From the NCBI RefSeq assembly GCF_018446385.1, contig NC_055997.1, positions 38,258,254 through 38,322,253 of the forward strand: 64,000 nt of DNA, written 5' to 3'. Below are positions 23,260-35,581 of the stretch, piece after piece. The DNA comes from Zingiber officinale. Lineage: Eukaryota; Streptophyta; Magnoliopsida; Zingiberales; Zingiberaceae. Numbering within the stretch: position 1 is the stretch's first letter; the number at the start of each line of letters is the position of its first letter. Under the pieces are notes generated by a model that was not told where the DNA came from, searched no databases, and saw only the letters and a list, made by a program, of their open reading frames with translations. The position numbers and the translations under genes are program-made.

Positions 23260-26200
23260 TTAGAACAACTTTGGGTACTTCTGTCTCATACTGGCTTCTG
23301 TCTCCCAAGTTGCCTCTTCTACTGTGTGACTGTGTCAAATAACTTTTACTAATGGTACTTCCTTGTTCTGCAATTTCTTAACTGCTCGATCTATTATCTG
23401 AATAGACCGACTGTCATAGCTGAGGTCTTCGCAGACTTGTACCGCCTGGGGCTCAATCACCTGGGTGGCATCTGGGATATGCTTCTTCAGCATAGAGACA
23501 TGAAATACATTATGGATAGCTGACATCTCTTGGGGTAGCTCTAGCTCATATGCTACCTTGCCAACTCTTCTGGTGATAAGGTATGGTCCCACATATCTGG
23601 GACTCAATTTGCCCTTCTTCCCAAAACGCATTACTCCCTTCATGGGAGCTACTCTGAGGAATACTGTATCCCCAACTAAAAACTCTAAAGGTCTGCGTCG
23701 TGTATCAGCATAGATTTTCTGGCGGCTCTGAGCTGTCTCTATTCTCTAGCGGATCTGCTGTATAGCTGCTGTGGTATCTGCTACTAGATCTTTCTGAAGT
23801 TCTAGTTCCTTCTGTTCACCACTCTCATACCAGCAGATTGGAGATCTACACCTTCGCCCGTAGAGAGCCTCATAAGGTGCCATACCGATAGTGGCCTGAT
23901 AGCTGTTGTTGTATGCAAATTCTGTTAAACTCAGATATTTGCACCAACTTCCCTTGAAGTTTAGGGCACAAGCTCGGAGCATATCTTCGAGTACCTGATT
24001 TATTCGCTCCGTCTGACCACTGTCTGAGGATGGAAAGCTGTGCTAAATTGTAACTTAGTGCCCAATGCTGACTGTACACACTCCCAGAAGTGTGACGTGA
24101 ACCTACTGTCTCTGTCTGAAATAATGGTTCATGGGACTCCATGTAGTCTAACGATCTCCTTGAGATACAACTGAGCTAGCTGCTCCATGGAATAGGATAT
24201 CCTGATAGCTAAGAAGTGGGCTAATTTAGTTAATCTATCTACTATTACCCAGATGGCGTCAAAACCATTTGTGGTTCTTGGTAGTCCCACTATGAAGTCC
24301 ATGGAAATATCCTCCCACTTCCATTCTGGGATCTGAATAGGCTGCAGAACTCCTCCTGGTCTCTGGTGTTCTGCCTTGAGCCTTTGGCAGGTCAGACAGG
24401 TGCTGACATATCTAGCGATGTCTCTTTTCATCCCAGGCCACCAAAAACGTTTTCTTAAGTCTTGATACATTTTGGTAGAACTAGGATGCATCGCATAAGG
24501 AGTCCTGTGTGCCTTGTCTAGGATCTTTCTCCGTAGTTTCTCCTGATCTGGAATACAAAGTCTGTCACCGAAATATACTGCCCCACTATCAGTTATTCTG
24601 AACTCTCCACTTTATGGTTCTGCTATCCCTTGCTTGATTTTCTGAATTTCAGGATCCTGTTCTTGAGCTGTCTGGATGTCACCAAGCAGGATAGATGCTA
24701 ATGTCATAGTAGAGAGCTGCCCCACTATAAGTTCGAGACTGAAATCTGTGATCTCCTTTTGTAGGGGTGGTGACATGGCTACTAGGGATAGTAAGGTAGC
24801 ACTGGACTTTCTGTTAAGTGCGTCTGCTACCTTATTAGTTTTTCCTGGGTGGTAGAGGATATCTATATCGTAGTCCTTAACCAGTTCTAGCCACCTGCGC
24901 TGTCGCATATTTAGATCCTTCTGAGTGAAGAAGTACTTCAAACTCTGATGATCTGTATACGCTCTACACTGAGCTCCATACAAGTAATGTCTCCAAATTT
25001 TGAGGGCGAACATAACTGCTAGCTCAAGATCATGAGTAGGATAGTTCCTCTCATAGTCTTTGAGTTGTCGGGAGGCATAGGCGATCACCTTACCATCCTG
25101 CATCAGTCCTGCTCCTAGTCCCAATTTAGAGGCGTCACTATAAATATCAAAGTTGTCTGTGTTTTCTGGTAGAGTCAAAATCGGAGCACTGGTCAATCTC
25201 CTCTTTAGCTCACTGAAGCTGTTTTCACAGTCCTCTGTCCACTGAAATTTTCTATTCTTCCTGGTGAGAACTGTCAGTGGGGAGGCTATTCTGGAGAAGT
25301 CCTCTACAAATTTTCTGTAATAACCTGCTAATCCCAGAAAGCTTCTGATTTCACTGGCGTTCTTGGGTCTTTTCCAATTACTCACAGCTTCTATCTTACG
25401 GGGATCTACCATGATACCATCTTTTGAGATGATGTGACCCAGGAAGGACACCTGATCTAACCAAAATTCACATTTCGTGAACTTGGCGTACAGCTGGTTC
25501 TGCTGAAGGGTCTGCAATACTATTCTCAGGTGTTCTGCGTGTTCTTCCTGAGTTCCTGAATAGATAAGAATGTCATCGATGAATATGATAACAAACTTAT
25601 CTAAGTATTCTCTGAATACCCTATTCATGAGGTCCATGAAAGTAGCTGGAGCATTTGTCACGCCAAAGGGCATGACTACGAACTCATAGTGTCCGTATCT
25701 GGTCCTGAAAGTCGTCTTGGGTATATCACCTTCTTTGACTTTAACCTGGTGATATCCCGATCTGAGATCTATCTTAGAGAACACTGCTGCTCCCTTTAGC
25801 TGATCAAACAGGTCATCTATTCTGGGAAGAGGATACCTGTTCTTAAACGTGACTTGGTTTAGTGCTCTGTAATCTATACACAAGCGCATGCTCCCGTCCT
25901 TCTTCTTCACGAACAATACAGGCGCTCCCCAGGGTGAGTGACTCGGACGTATGAAGCCCTTGTCAAGCAGCTCCTGCAATTGCTCATGAAGTTCCTTCAG
26001 TTCGGCCGGAGCCATGCGATAGGGTGCTTTGGAGATGGGATTTGTATTGAGAATGAGTTCTATCTCAAATTCTATCTCCCTGTCTGGTGCTAAGCCTGGT
26101 AACTCTTCAGGGAAGACTGCTGGGTAGTCACATACAACTCGGACCCCTTCTAGCTTTTGGTCCTTGTCCTGACTGGTATTGACTACATGCGTTAAAAATC

Positions 26201-27893
26201 CCGTACACCCTGAATCTAGAAATTTCTGTGCTTTCAGAGCTGAGAGAAATTTCTTAACTCTTCTCTTTGATTCTCCACTGTACTCAAATTGTACTCCTGC
26301 TTCAGGTTGGAATATAACTTTCTGTTTACGGCACTCTATAGAAGCATCGTACTTGATCAGGAAGTCCATTCCCATGATGACATCGTAGTTAGCCATATCT
26401 AGCACTATCAGATCGCCAAACAGCTCTCTGTCTGCTATAATGACTGGCACTGCTCTAAGCCAGTGCATAGATGCCATAATTTCTCCCGAAGGTAGGGTTG
26501 TCAGAAACTGACCACTGAATACCTCTGGGGGTACTACTAACTTTTCGGTGAATGCCCTGGATATATAAGAATGGGTTGCCCCAGTATCGAATAAGACAGT
26601 TGCACTTTGCTGTAAAATACTAATCTGACCTGTAACAACTGTCGAGGCATTCACTACGTCCTCTCTGGTGAGTGAGTAGATCCTCGCATTCGTCGTGGCT
26701 GAGGGGGCTTCTAATCTGCCCTGGCTAATGTGTGGACCATTTAAAGCCGCCTGTATCTGGTGCAACTGTGCTGGCTTGACTTCATACTGAATCGGATGTG
26801 GTGGCGGAAAACTGGTCTTGTTTGGGCATTGTTTAGCCATATGCCCTTCCTGACCACATTCGAAACATCCTCGAGTGCCCTTGCGACAAACTCCTGGGTG
26901 AAATTTTCCACAAGTGGAACACTTGGGATAGCTGGGCTGTTTACTAGCCGGTCCCCCTTTTGGGTAACTCCCTGGTTTGCGTTTGTTGCTGGAGTTCCCT
27001 TTCCAGTTAGAGCCATGGGAGCTGTGGCCCTGGTGTTTCTGAGTACCTGAGCCTCCCTGACCTTTGGACTCTGAGAGGACTTGCTTCTGCTGTTTGATAT
27101 TGTTCTGGTAGTGCTCGATGGTCAAAGCACTGCTCACTAGTTCTTCAGTGGTTTGCGGCCTGTGGACGCCGCTGGTCACGTTCATTGCTATTTTTGGTCT
27201 TAGCATCTTGAGCATCAACCGGACTCGTTCTTTTTCAGTGCTGACTAACTCAGGGCATAGACGAGCCAATCTGTTGAATTTCTTCATGGCTTCCTCCACT
27301 GAAAGGTTGCCCTGACGAAATTCAGTGAACTCGTCGTAGTGGCGGTTTGTAACCCGCATGTGAAAGAACTCTTCAAAGAATTCTCTCTCGAAGTCAGCCC
27401 ATGTCATCTGGTTCACTGGGCGCTTCACTTTAATCCTCTCCCACCACATACGTGCGTCCCCTGATAGGCAAAAAGAGGCGCATTTCACTTTCTCATGCTC
27501 TGGCCAGTCCAGAAGCTCCATCGTACTTTCCAGTGTTTTGAACCAGGCTTGAGCATCCCATGGTTCACTGGTGTCTGAGAAATTCTCTGGCTTAATTTTC
27601 TACCACTGGATCAGATAAGCTTCCCTCCTTGCCCCTGCTGCTGGGGCTACTGGTGCTGTAGGTTGGACTGGTGGAACCGCTATTACTGCTGGGGTTGCCA
27701 GGTTAGGTTCCGGAGTGACGGTGGGAGTGTTCTGCTGACTAGCCCTTAAGGTGGCTATCTCTTGTTGTTGTTCAGCTAGCTGCTTCTGTAATTGAGCCAC
27801 TACTGCGGTAAGGTCTGGGGGAGGCACTGAGTTTCCTGCCTCATGCTGGGGCTTAGTAGCTGGTGTCTTTCTAGTTGGGCGTCCTCGTACCAT
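23260..27893 (-). pseudogene. Element B gag-pol polyprotein
   Basis: Minus-strand coding region starting at ATG 27893. In order: a Pro/Gln-rich N-terminus; capsid (WYFKTLEST-type region, [17 protein letters not shown] near 27470); two knuckles ([12 protein letters not shown] and [14 protein letters not shown] near 26900); protease with [11 protein letters not shown] near 26600; reverse transcriptase with [13 protein letters not shown] and FIDDILIYS near 25570; RNase H with [14 protein letters not shown] near 25140 and [10 protein letters not shown]; integrase zinc finger (CLTCQ) and core from 24470; and a chromodomain-like tail near 23330. Lesions: TAG at 27600, TAA at 24612, TGA at 24129, a frameshift near 24015, TAG at 23746 and TGA at 23335. 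The main open frame, 24612-27521, is 969 codons. It would make virus-like particles, cDNA and an integrase directed to chromatin if intact, by family knowledge. Confidence 0.93.
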
Positions 27894-28097
27894 TTTCTAA
27901 AGAGATAGAGGACATACATGACTAAGGCAATAATGTTTATATAACTACTACTACTATCATGTTAGGTACTATCATCAATTAACATGCTCAGTATCTATAA
28001 ACATAAAAGAAAGAATATAATAAAGTGAGAGACGTTTCCTTACTTGGAAGCTGCAGGTTAAATGCTGATGTGTGTGTGTAGGAAGTATGGAACTTTT

Positions 28098-28109
28098 GCT
28101 CTGATACCA
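28098..28109 (-). promoter_or_regulatory. Element B primer-binding site
   Basis: The minus strand reads TGGTATCAGAGC, the full 12-base complement of plant initiator tRNA-Met, three bases inside the 5' LTR. Confidence 0.92.
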
Positions 28110-28112
28110 CTC

Positions 28113-30456
28113 TGTAACGACCCGCCTCCTACTGACTAGGCTGCGAGGCCGGACCGTCACATTATGCTGTGCTAAGCTATATCCATGACCATCACTAAGT
28201 CTAGGTGCGGAAAGCTGTACCAATTTAAATCTTTGTTAACTGCTATTATAAATTCGGAATTTTATTATCGAACATATGCTAAGGGGTGTAATCTAAGATA
28301 TACATGTCATCTATTACATCCCCTATGGTCAAGGATTCTAAATAGGGGTTTGTAGCTAATATCAGGCCTCCCAATCGATCAGTGGATCGATTGGAATGGC
28401 CTGACCGATCCACTGATCGATTTAGGTGGCTACTGTATACGAAAACATTGTTTGGATCGATCAGTTGATAGATCCAGACTTGTTGATCGATCCAGTGATA
28501 GATTCAGCACGCTACTGTGCACGAAGGAATTTCTGGATCGATCGACTGATCGATCCAGACTTACCAATCGAACGGAGGATCGATTCAGCAAGGTTCTGTT
28601 CACTAGAATCAGGCCCGATCGATCGGCTGTTTGATTGAACTGAATCAATCGATCGGCTAATCGATCCTGAGACCTTCTGTTTGCGTATAACAGCTACCCA
28701 ATCGATCAACCGATCGATTGGGAAGCCTCCAATCGATCGGCTGATCGATTGGCGATTTCTGATTTCGCAGCTGAGCTCTGATTTCAGCACTGATTCGTGC
28801 CTAAATCACATACATCAAATCTATAAGCATGAGATAAAACTACTAGGCATGACATTACTCTTGGAGTGCTATCTAATATCAAACTGAATGCATACTACAC
28901 AAACAGTCTAAAAGGTAGAGAAGTAACTAAAATTAGAAATGCTAAGTTTCAAGTTCGCTAGTTTCCAGGCATCTTTATTCCAAGTTCCTTATTCCACACA
29001 CATCTTCATTGCATTGCCCTCCAGCCTCCGCTAGTCCATCTTTCCTTTACCCTTATCTGCAGTATAAGGAAAAGAAGTATCTGTAAGCTTTCGCTTAGTA
29101 AGAAACCATCTACCTCACAAAACATGCATACGATGGAATCATGCTTTTAAAACATGCTATTTGAAATACATGCTGACATGTTGAATATAAATACTGAAGT
29201 TATTAGTCATGTACGCTAAAACATGACATCAAAACTAGTCATGGAACATCAAGAGCTAAGCATGAAACTATCACATGTATCAATGGAAAGAAACTAAACT
29301 GATATAACACTGAGCTGAATTGAACTAAGCTAATACTGAATTTAAATCATGTTCACATAACTGATTGTGAAATTTTGAAAAACTATTTATAATAATAGAT
29401 CAAAATACTAATCATGCTGCTGATTGGCCCGACAACTGTACTTGCTGTGCGCGCATCCCTAACTAGACCCGAGGTAGCAAATCCCAAATCTAGTAGGGTT
29501 ACTAGGTTATCTACACCTAGGGACGACTATGGGAGCCCAACCCAATGGACATCTAGTCCAGTACAGTGTCACTGCTGAAAATAAAATACTGGTTATAACT
29601 GAATTTTTCTTATCTTGCTATTTCTAGGTTATCTGAATCTAGAGGCGACTGTGGGAGCCCACCCATTGGACCGTAGTCCCATATAAGCTGTAATAAAACT
29701 GCATGTACTGAATAAATGCTTTTATTGCATTTAGCTAAGCTATTAAAATGCCCGTGGTAGCATTTAACTGAGCTACACATTTTATCAAACATATGGTGTG
29801 CACTAGTTCACACCCTACATGTCAAAATTCTGCATACGACTAAACTAATGCGTAAAAACCTCGAAAGAGCTACTTATACTGCAGGTGAGGGGTTTCTTAC
29901 CTCCTGCGCTAGATTTCTTACGATTCTAGTCGCTAGTTTTCTGGTGGAGAAGATCCCTTCGGCGATCTCCTTGTGTCTATGCGTTCTTCTCACGGAGAGG
30001 AGCGCCCTCGTATCCTTGATATCGCCGGGAGGTACTCCTACGCTCCTCAAGATGGAACCCTAGGTCTCCTTGAGGTTGGCGCCGAGAGATGAGGGAGAAA
30101 GAGAGAGGGTCGGTGGGTGAGGTTTGAGGGAAAAGCTTTCTCGTTTAAGAAAAATAACAATTCCTCACTTAAATTCCCTATTTATATTAAGTGGGTAATC
30201 CGGCCCAACTCAAATATAAATATAATTATTCCCCTTTCCTTTCAGCACGGCCCTGCTGGGTTCACTTGGTTACTAAAGCTATCTAAAGGTTACCGGACCC
30301 GATAGGTCCCGGGTTCGATTCCCGCTTAAGTCATTTTACGTTTCTATTTATTTTTGCTACTTCCGCTACTCTAAAAATTCTGTAAAAATATCCTAAAATT
30401 ATAGAAAAATCATAGAAGATTTCTAATATAATTTTGAGAATTTTTCGGGCGTTACA
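28113..30456 (-). mobile_element. Element B 5' LTR
   Basis: The right copy, nearly identical to 20890-23224. It carries one more palindromic hairpin (about 28726-28752) than the other LTR and lacks one short CCTAGAGCTAGGTTATCTGAA-type duplication present at 22380-22410. Confidence 0.95.
28370..28765. repeat. Array of ATCGATC palindromic hairpins (B 5' LTR)
   Basis: Same array as at 21147-21500 with ten palindromes. The extra one, CCAATCGATCGGCTGATCGATTGG, is a perfect-ended palindrome. Several ATCGAT cores show single changes to ATAGAT or AACGG, consistent with CpG decay or drift. Confidence 0.9.
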
Positions 30457-31670
30457 TGTTTATTGTAGCATGCTTAAAGAAGTCAGATTTGCTTTCCTTT
30501 GCTTTGTTTTTATAGCATGTTCAATTAGTTGCAATTCCCTATTTGTTAGATATACTTACAGTGTTCTAGTAAGCTCTCTTAGGGGATTATGAGAAGTTAT
30601 GAGTAGAGAAAAGACCAAGGTCTAGTTAGAAAAGATAACAAGTAATTTAAAGTAAGAGGCTAGTACCCGACTTCCAAGGTTGTCGTTAAACAAATCCAGG
30701 TGACCAATTCCAAGGTCTTGGCCCTGGTGAGACCAAGGTCTTTACCCTCATAGGACTGGAGACTCGCTACCCCAGTCTCTATTAGAGAGCGCGCATTTGG
30801 TACTAAGCCTGGGCCCAAGAAAGAGAAGAAGAAAGTTAAATATTAATTTCAAGTATAAGGCTATAGGTAAATGAAACAAGTATCACCTATGTTTAGAACT
30901 AGCAAAGTTTAACTCTTATAATTCTAAGCATACAGTATTGGTTTTCATTTGCTTTCCTTATGAGTTTATTGAGCATGATTAGATTTATTTCCAGCATGTA
31001 GATTTATTCTTGTATATCATGAGTATGCAGATTGTTTTAGTGCTTTGCTATTAGATGAGCATGTGTAGCTTTTCTTTTTAGCATTTCAGTTTTAGCATCC
31101 TTTGTATTTTATGCACTTTCAAGTTTTTGTGAGATAATTTAGTACTTACTAAGCGTTTCGCTTATAGATTTATTTTTCCTCCTACCGAAGATAAAGGAAA
31201 AGCTAAAGTATAAAGAGGAAGGCGACAAGGAGGATACGTGATGAGGGGTGTGTGATGCCAGGACTATGGAGAGATCTGGGAAGTTTCGAGTGTTCATGTT
31301 TAGTGGATAAGAAATAGTTGAGTTGTACTTTGTGGTTTATGTCATTTGAGATTGTATTTTTATTTCTTGTTTTATTGAGTTTATTCGTGTCTTAGATTGC
31401 ATGCTGTGATGAGTCTCTGTGTAATAAGTAGTTATTTTAGTGTTTGACACTTATTAAACTGCATGAGTGTTTGATACATGTTCCAGCTGCCTGTGGCTGA
31501 AGTATATATTTATGTATCTCAGTTTATGGTCACCGGTACAGGGGAGACTTTGCCGAAAATTTTCGGTAGAGACTCCTCGTGGTTTCGATCATACCGATTA
31601 AGTAGAGTAATAGATAAGTAACGGTCGTCCTTAGAGAGTAGTAGTATAGATAAGAAGGGTGGTCGTTACA
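30457..31670 (+). mobile_element. Element A 5' LTR, part 2
   Basis: Continues the 5' LTR after element B, starting with the duplicated TGTTT and ending GGTCGTTACA at 31670. It matches 37708-38921 of the 3' LTR closely. Confidence 0.92.
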
Positions 31671-31672
31671 GT

Positions 31673-31684
31673 TGGTATCAAAGC
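31673..31684 (+). promoter_or_regulatory. Element A primer-binding site
   Basis: TGGTATCAAAGC differs at one base from the initiator tRNA-Met site TGGTATCAGAGC and starts two bases after the 5' LTR. Confidence 0.88.
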
Positions 31685-31922
31685 AGATCCCATTCTCCAG
31701 CATCACACACACATCAACATCAGCCTTACCGTCTTCAAGTAAGAAAGTATTTAAGTTTTTTTTTTTAATCTTTTTATGCTTTCTTTATTATTTGCAGTAT
31801 GGAGTAATCGCTTATATTTATGCGCTTTAGTAAGATAGAAGTTTGTTTCTCTTTTATTCATATAAGTATGTTTAGAAAGGATAGAGAAGATACCAAGTCT
31901 TTTTTTTTTGCATAATTAGATC

Positions 31923-32510
31923 TCAAGAAAAGGACGTCCTCGTACTGTTCGTACTGAGAACCAAGATCAGGAGAATGAAGACCTTAGATCAACTGAGCAC
32001 AATCTCTCTGAAGTTGTTGCCCAACTCCAGAGACAAGTAGTAGAGCAGCAACAAGTGATTGCCAATCTGATGGCCAATCAGCAGCCAGTTCCTCCCACTC
32101 CTCCAACCATCAATGTGGAGACTCTAGTGGTGACTGAAGTTCCACCAGCCACCCTGGAAGTCGCCACAACACCTAGAAGACAAGAAGCATACCTGATACA
32201 GTGGCTGAAGCTGAAGCTAGAAAGTTTCTCAGGCACGACTGAGCCCTGGGATGCTCAGGCTTGGTTCAAGACACTGGAGAGCACCATGGAGTTACTTGAC
32301 TGGCCAGAAGTCGAGAAGGCCAAGTGTGCCTCCTTCTGCCTATCAGGAAATGCTCGTATGTGGTGGGAGAGAGAGTTAAGAGCAAGAGTGTAGTCAATCA
32401 GATGAGCTGGACTGACTCCGAGATAGAGTTTCATGAAGAATTCTTCCGCCAACAGATCACCAATAAGCATTATGAAGAGTTTATAGAATTCAGAAGGTGA
32501 ACCATCTTTT
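31923..32510 (+). pseudogene. Element A gag fragment
   Basis: An open stretch without its ATG (SRKGRPRTV...) has a Gln-rich coiled region, then a capsid segment (EAYLIQWLKLKLESFSGT, then [17 protein letters not shown]). An apparent 2-bp AG insertion near 32375 throws the frame into TAG at 32391; the original frame resumes to about 32500 (SWTDSEIEFHEEFF, YEEFIEFR). The capsid is then cut off. Compared with element B, about 950 bp are missing: the rest of gag, the zinc knuckles and the protease. Confidence 0.85.
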
Positions 32511-32514
32511 GAGT

Positions 32515-35500
32515 TCATGGGAGTACCAAAGAGGAAGACCCAGAAATTTCTCTCCTCCCTAACAGCTCACCAGATGTTAGTTAAAGGATGTACTGGTTTT
32601 CTTACGTACATTGTGAATACAGAAGAACAAGAAAGACTCAAGTAAGAAGATGTTCGGGTCTGCGAGTATCTAGAGGTATTTCCAGAAGAGCTACCTGAAC
32701 TACCTCCTAACAGAGTAGTGGAGTTTGAAATTGAATTGGTTCTTGGTACTGGTCCAATTTCAAAAGCTCTGTACCGAATGTTTCTAGTAGAGCTGAAAGA
32801 GTTACAAGAACAACTCCAGAAGCTGTTTGACAAGGGTTTCATCCGCCCTAGTCATTCACCATGGGGAGCTCCGGTGTTGTTCGTCAAGAAGAAGGATGGA
32901 TCTATGCGGATGTGCATAGATTATAGGGTTCTGAATCAAGTGGCAATCAAGAACAAGTACCCATTTCCCAGAATTGACGACTTATTTGATCAATTGAAAG
33001 GGGCAACAGTGTTCTCCAAGATAGACCTGCGCTCTGGGTACCATCAGTTGAAAGTGAAGGAAAGTGATATACCCAGAACAGCTTTCAGGACCAAATACAG
33101 ACACTATGAGTTGCAGTCATGCCTTTTGGTGTGACTAATGCACCTGCAGTCTTCAGGGACTTGATGAACAGAGTGTTCAGAGAATACCTTGACAAATTTG
33201 TCATCGTGTTCATCGACGACATTCTAGTCTATTCGAGAACCCCAGAGGAGCATGCCACGTACTTGAGAATAGTCCTGCAGACCCTACAGCAGAAACAACT
33301 TTATGCCAAATTCTTGAAGTGCGAGTTCTGATTAAATTAGGTGGCGTTTCTAGGCCACATTATTTCTAGAGAAGGCATCCAAGTGGATCCAGCCAAAATA
33401 GAAGCGATCAACAACTGGAGCAGACCCAAGAACGCCAGGGAGATCAGAAGCTTCCTTGCTTTAGCTAGGTACTACAAGAAATTCATGGAGGACTTTTCCA
33501 GGATAGCTTCTCCACTAACGGCCTTAACCAGGAAGAACAAGAAGTTTAAATGGTCAGATAAATGCGAGCAGAGTTTCCAAGAGCTCAAGAAGAGACTGAC
33601 CAGTGCTTCCATTCTGACAGCCCCAGAAAGTGACAAGAGTTTTGACATCTACAATGATGCTTCCAAGATGGGCCTAGGAGCTGTTCTCATGCAAGAAGGA
33701 AAAGTTATAGGTTATGCTTCCAGACAACTCAAAGACTATGAGAAGAACTACCCCACTCATGATCTTGAGCTGGCAACAGTGGTCTTTGCACTGAAACTCT
33801 GGCGACACCACTTGTATGGAGTTCAGTGCAGAATCTTCACAGACCATCAGAGTCTTAAGTACTTCTTCACTCAGAAGGACTTAAACATGAGACAACGTAG
33901 GTGGCTAGAGTTGGTCAAAGACTATGATTGTGAAATCCTCTACCACCCAGGCAAAGTTAACAAAGTCGCAGATGCACTAAGCAGAAAATCCAGTGCATCC
34001 CTGATGTCTTTGTCATCATTAGCCCTACCACTGCAGAAGGAGTTGTCAGATTTTGGTATGGAAATTATTTATGGGAAACTCTCTGCATTGACCTTAGAGT
34101 CAACCCTGCTCGAGGATATACAGAGAAATCAAATTGAAGATCCAGACATCCAGAAGATCAAGCAGGGGATACAAAAAGAAGATACAAAGTTTCGAGTATC
34201 AGACAGTGGAATTCTTTATCAGGGGAACCGTCTTTGTGTTGCCAATGATGAGGAATTAAGGAGGAAGATTCTAGAAGAAGCTCATCGTACACCTTACTCC
34301 ATGGATCCTAGTTCTACCAAGATGTACCAGGATGTGAAACAGAGGTTCTGGTGGTCTAGACTCAAAAGAGATGTAACTAAATATATCAGTACCTGCCTGA
34401 CATGTCAGAGGGTCAAAGCAGAACACCAGAGACCAGGAGGAGTTCTACAACCTCTTCCAATACCAGAGTGGAAGTGGGAAGACATATCCATGAACTTCAT
34501 AACAGGTCTTCCAAGAACTACAAATGGATATGACGCTATATGGATAATAGTGGACAGATTGACCAAGTCTGCCCATATTCTAGCCATCAAGGTATCTCAC
34601 TCTATAGAGCAGTTAGCACAGCTATATGTTAAAGAGGTGATCAGACTTCACGGAGTTTCTAAATCTATCGTTTCTGATAGAGATGGGCGCTTCACCTCTC
34701 ACTTTTGGGAGTGTGTTCAGAATGCACTAGGCACCAAATTCAAGTTCAGCACAGCTTTCCATCCTCAGACTGATGGATAGATAGAGCGAGTAAATCAGAT
34801 TTTAGAAGATATGCTCAGAGCTTGTGCACTAGATTTCAAGGGAAGTTAGTGCAAGTATCTGTGCTTAGCTGAATTTGCCTACAACAACAGCTATCAGGCC
34901 ACCATCAGGATGGCACCATACGAGGCGTTGTATGGCAAAAAGTGCAGATCACCTATTTGCTGGCAAGAAGCAGGTGAGAGAAAAGAAATGGAAGTAGAGC
35001 TGGGCATTCAGACAGAGCTGATAGATGAGACTACTCAGGCTATTCAGAAGATCAGACAGAGAATTGAGACTGCCCAGAGTAGACAGAAGAGTTATGCTGA
35101 CACATGTCGTAGGCCACTTGAATTCCAAGTAGGGGATTCAGTCTTTTTCAAGGTTGCTCCAATGAAGGGAGTGATGAAATTTGGCAAGAAGGGCAAATTA
35201 AGTCCTCGTTATGTAGGACTTTACCTGATCACAGAAAGGATTGGAAAAGTAGCTTACAAGCTGGACATACCACAGGACATGTCAGCAATACATAATGTAT
35301 TTCATGTCTCTATGCTAAAGAAGTGTATTCACGACCCTAGTCAATTGATTCAGCCTCAGACAGTGCAGATCCAAGAGGATCTTAGCTACGAGAGCAGACC
35401 TACACAGATAGTGGACAGAGAAGTTAAGAGACTAAGGATTAAAGAAGTGCCACTAGTGAAGGTCATCTGGAAGAACCAGAAACACGAGCAAAGTCACTTG

Positions 35501-35547
35501 GGAACGTGAGGACAGTATGAGACAGAAATATCCAGAACTATTTTAAG
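32515..35547 (+). pseudogene. Element A pol (reverse transcriptase, RNase H, integrase, chromodomain-like tail)
   Basis: Resumes after the deletion with the linker before reverse transcriptase (KFLSSLTAHQM, near 32555). Reverse transcriptase: [33 protein letters not shown], then a frameshift near 33115, [10 protein letters not shown] and catalytic FIDDILVYS near 33215. In-frame TGA and TAG lie at 33329-33340. RNase [17 protein letters not shown] (the first Asp is kept within YNDAS) and [10 protein letters not shown]. Integrase: zinc-finger CLTCQ near 34390, core DRDGRF near 34680 and HPQTDG, with TAG at 34778 just before the expected catalytic Glu region and another TAG near 34847. The C-terminus has the GPY/F-like KGKLSPRYVGLYLI and ends in a frameshifted chromodomain-like segment near 35430-35545. 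It cannot make a complete protein. Confidence 0.92.
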
Positions 35548-35567
35548 TTCGAGTACGAACTTTTTAT

Positions 35568-35581
35568 AAGGTATGGGGGAT
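35568..35581 (+). promoter_or_regulatory. Element A polypurine tract
   Basis: AAGGTATGGGGGAT directly precedes TGTAACGACC of the 3' LTR, the same arrangement as in element B. Confidence 0.8.

Larger units (their letters stand above)
20890..30456 (-). mobile_element. Element B: Tekay-like chromovirus inside the LTR of A
   Basis: Minus-strand Ty3/gypsy element of 9567 bp with perfect target duplication TGTTT (20885-20889 and 30457-30461). LTRs of 2335 and 2344 bp run TGTAACGACC to GGGCGTTACA. It has a perfect 12-base match to the initiator-Met primer-binding site, gag and pol nearly in one frame, and a polypurine tract. It differs from A in LTR interior while sharing termini and pol type, so they are related subfamilies. 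LTRs differ by about 2% in the first 240 bases. It is the youngest layer but still carries five in-frame stops and a frameshift. Confidence 0.95.
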
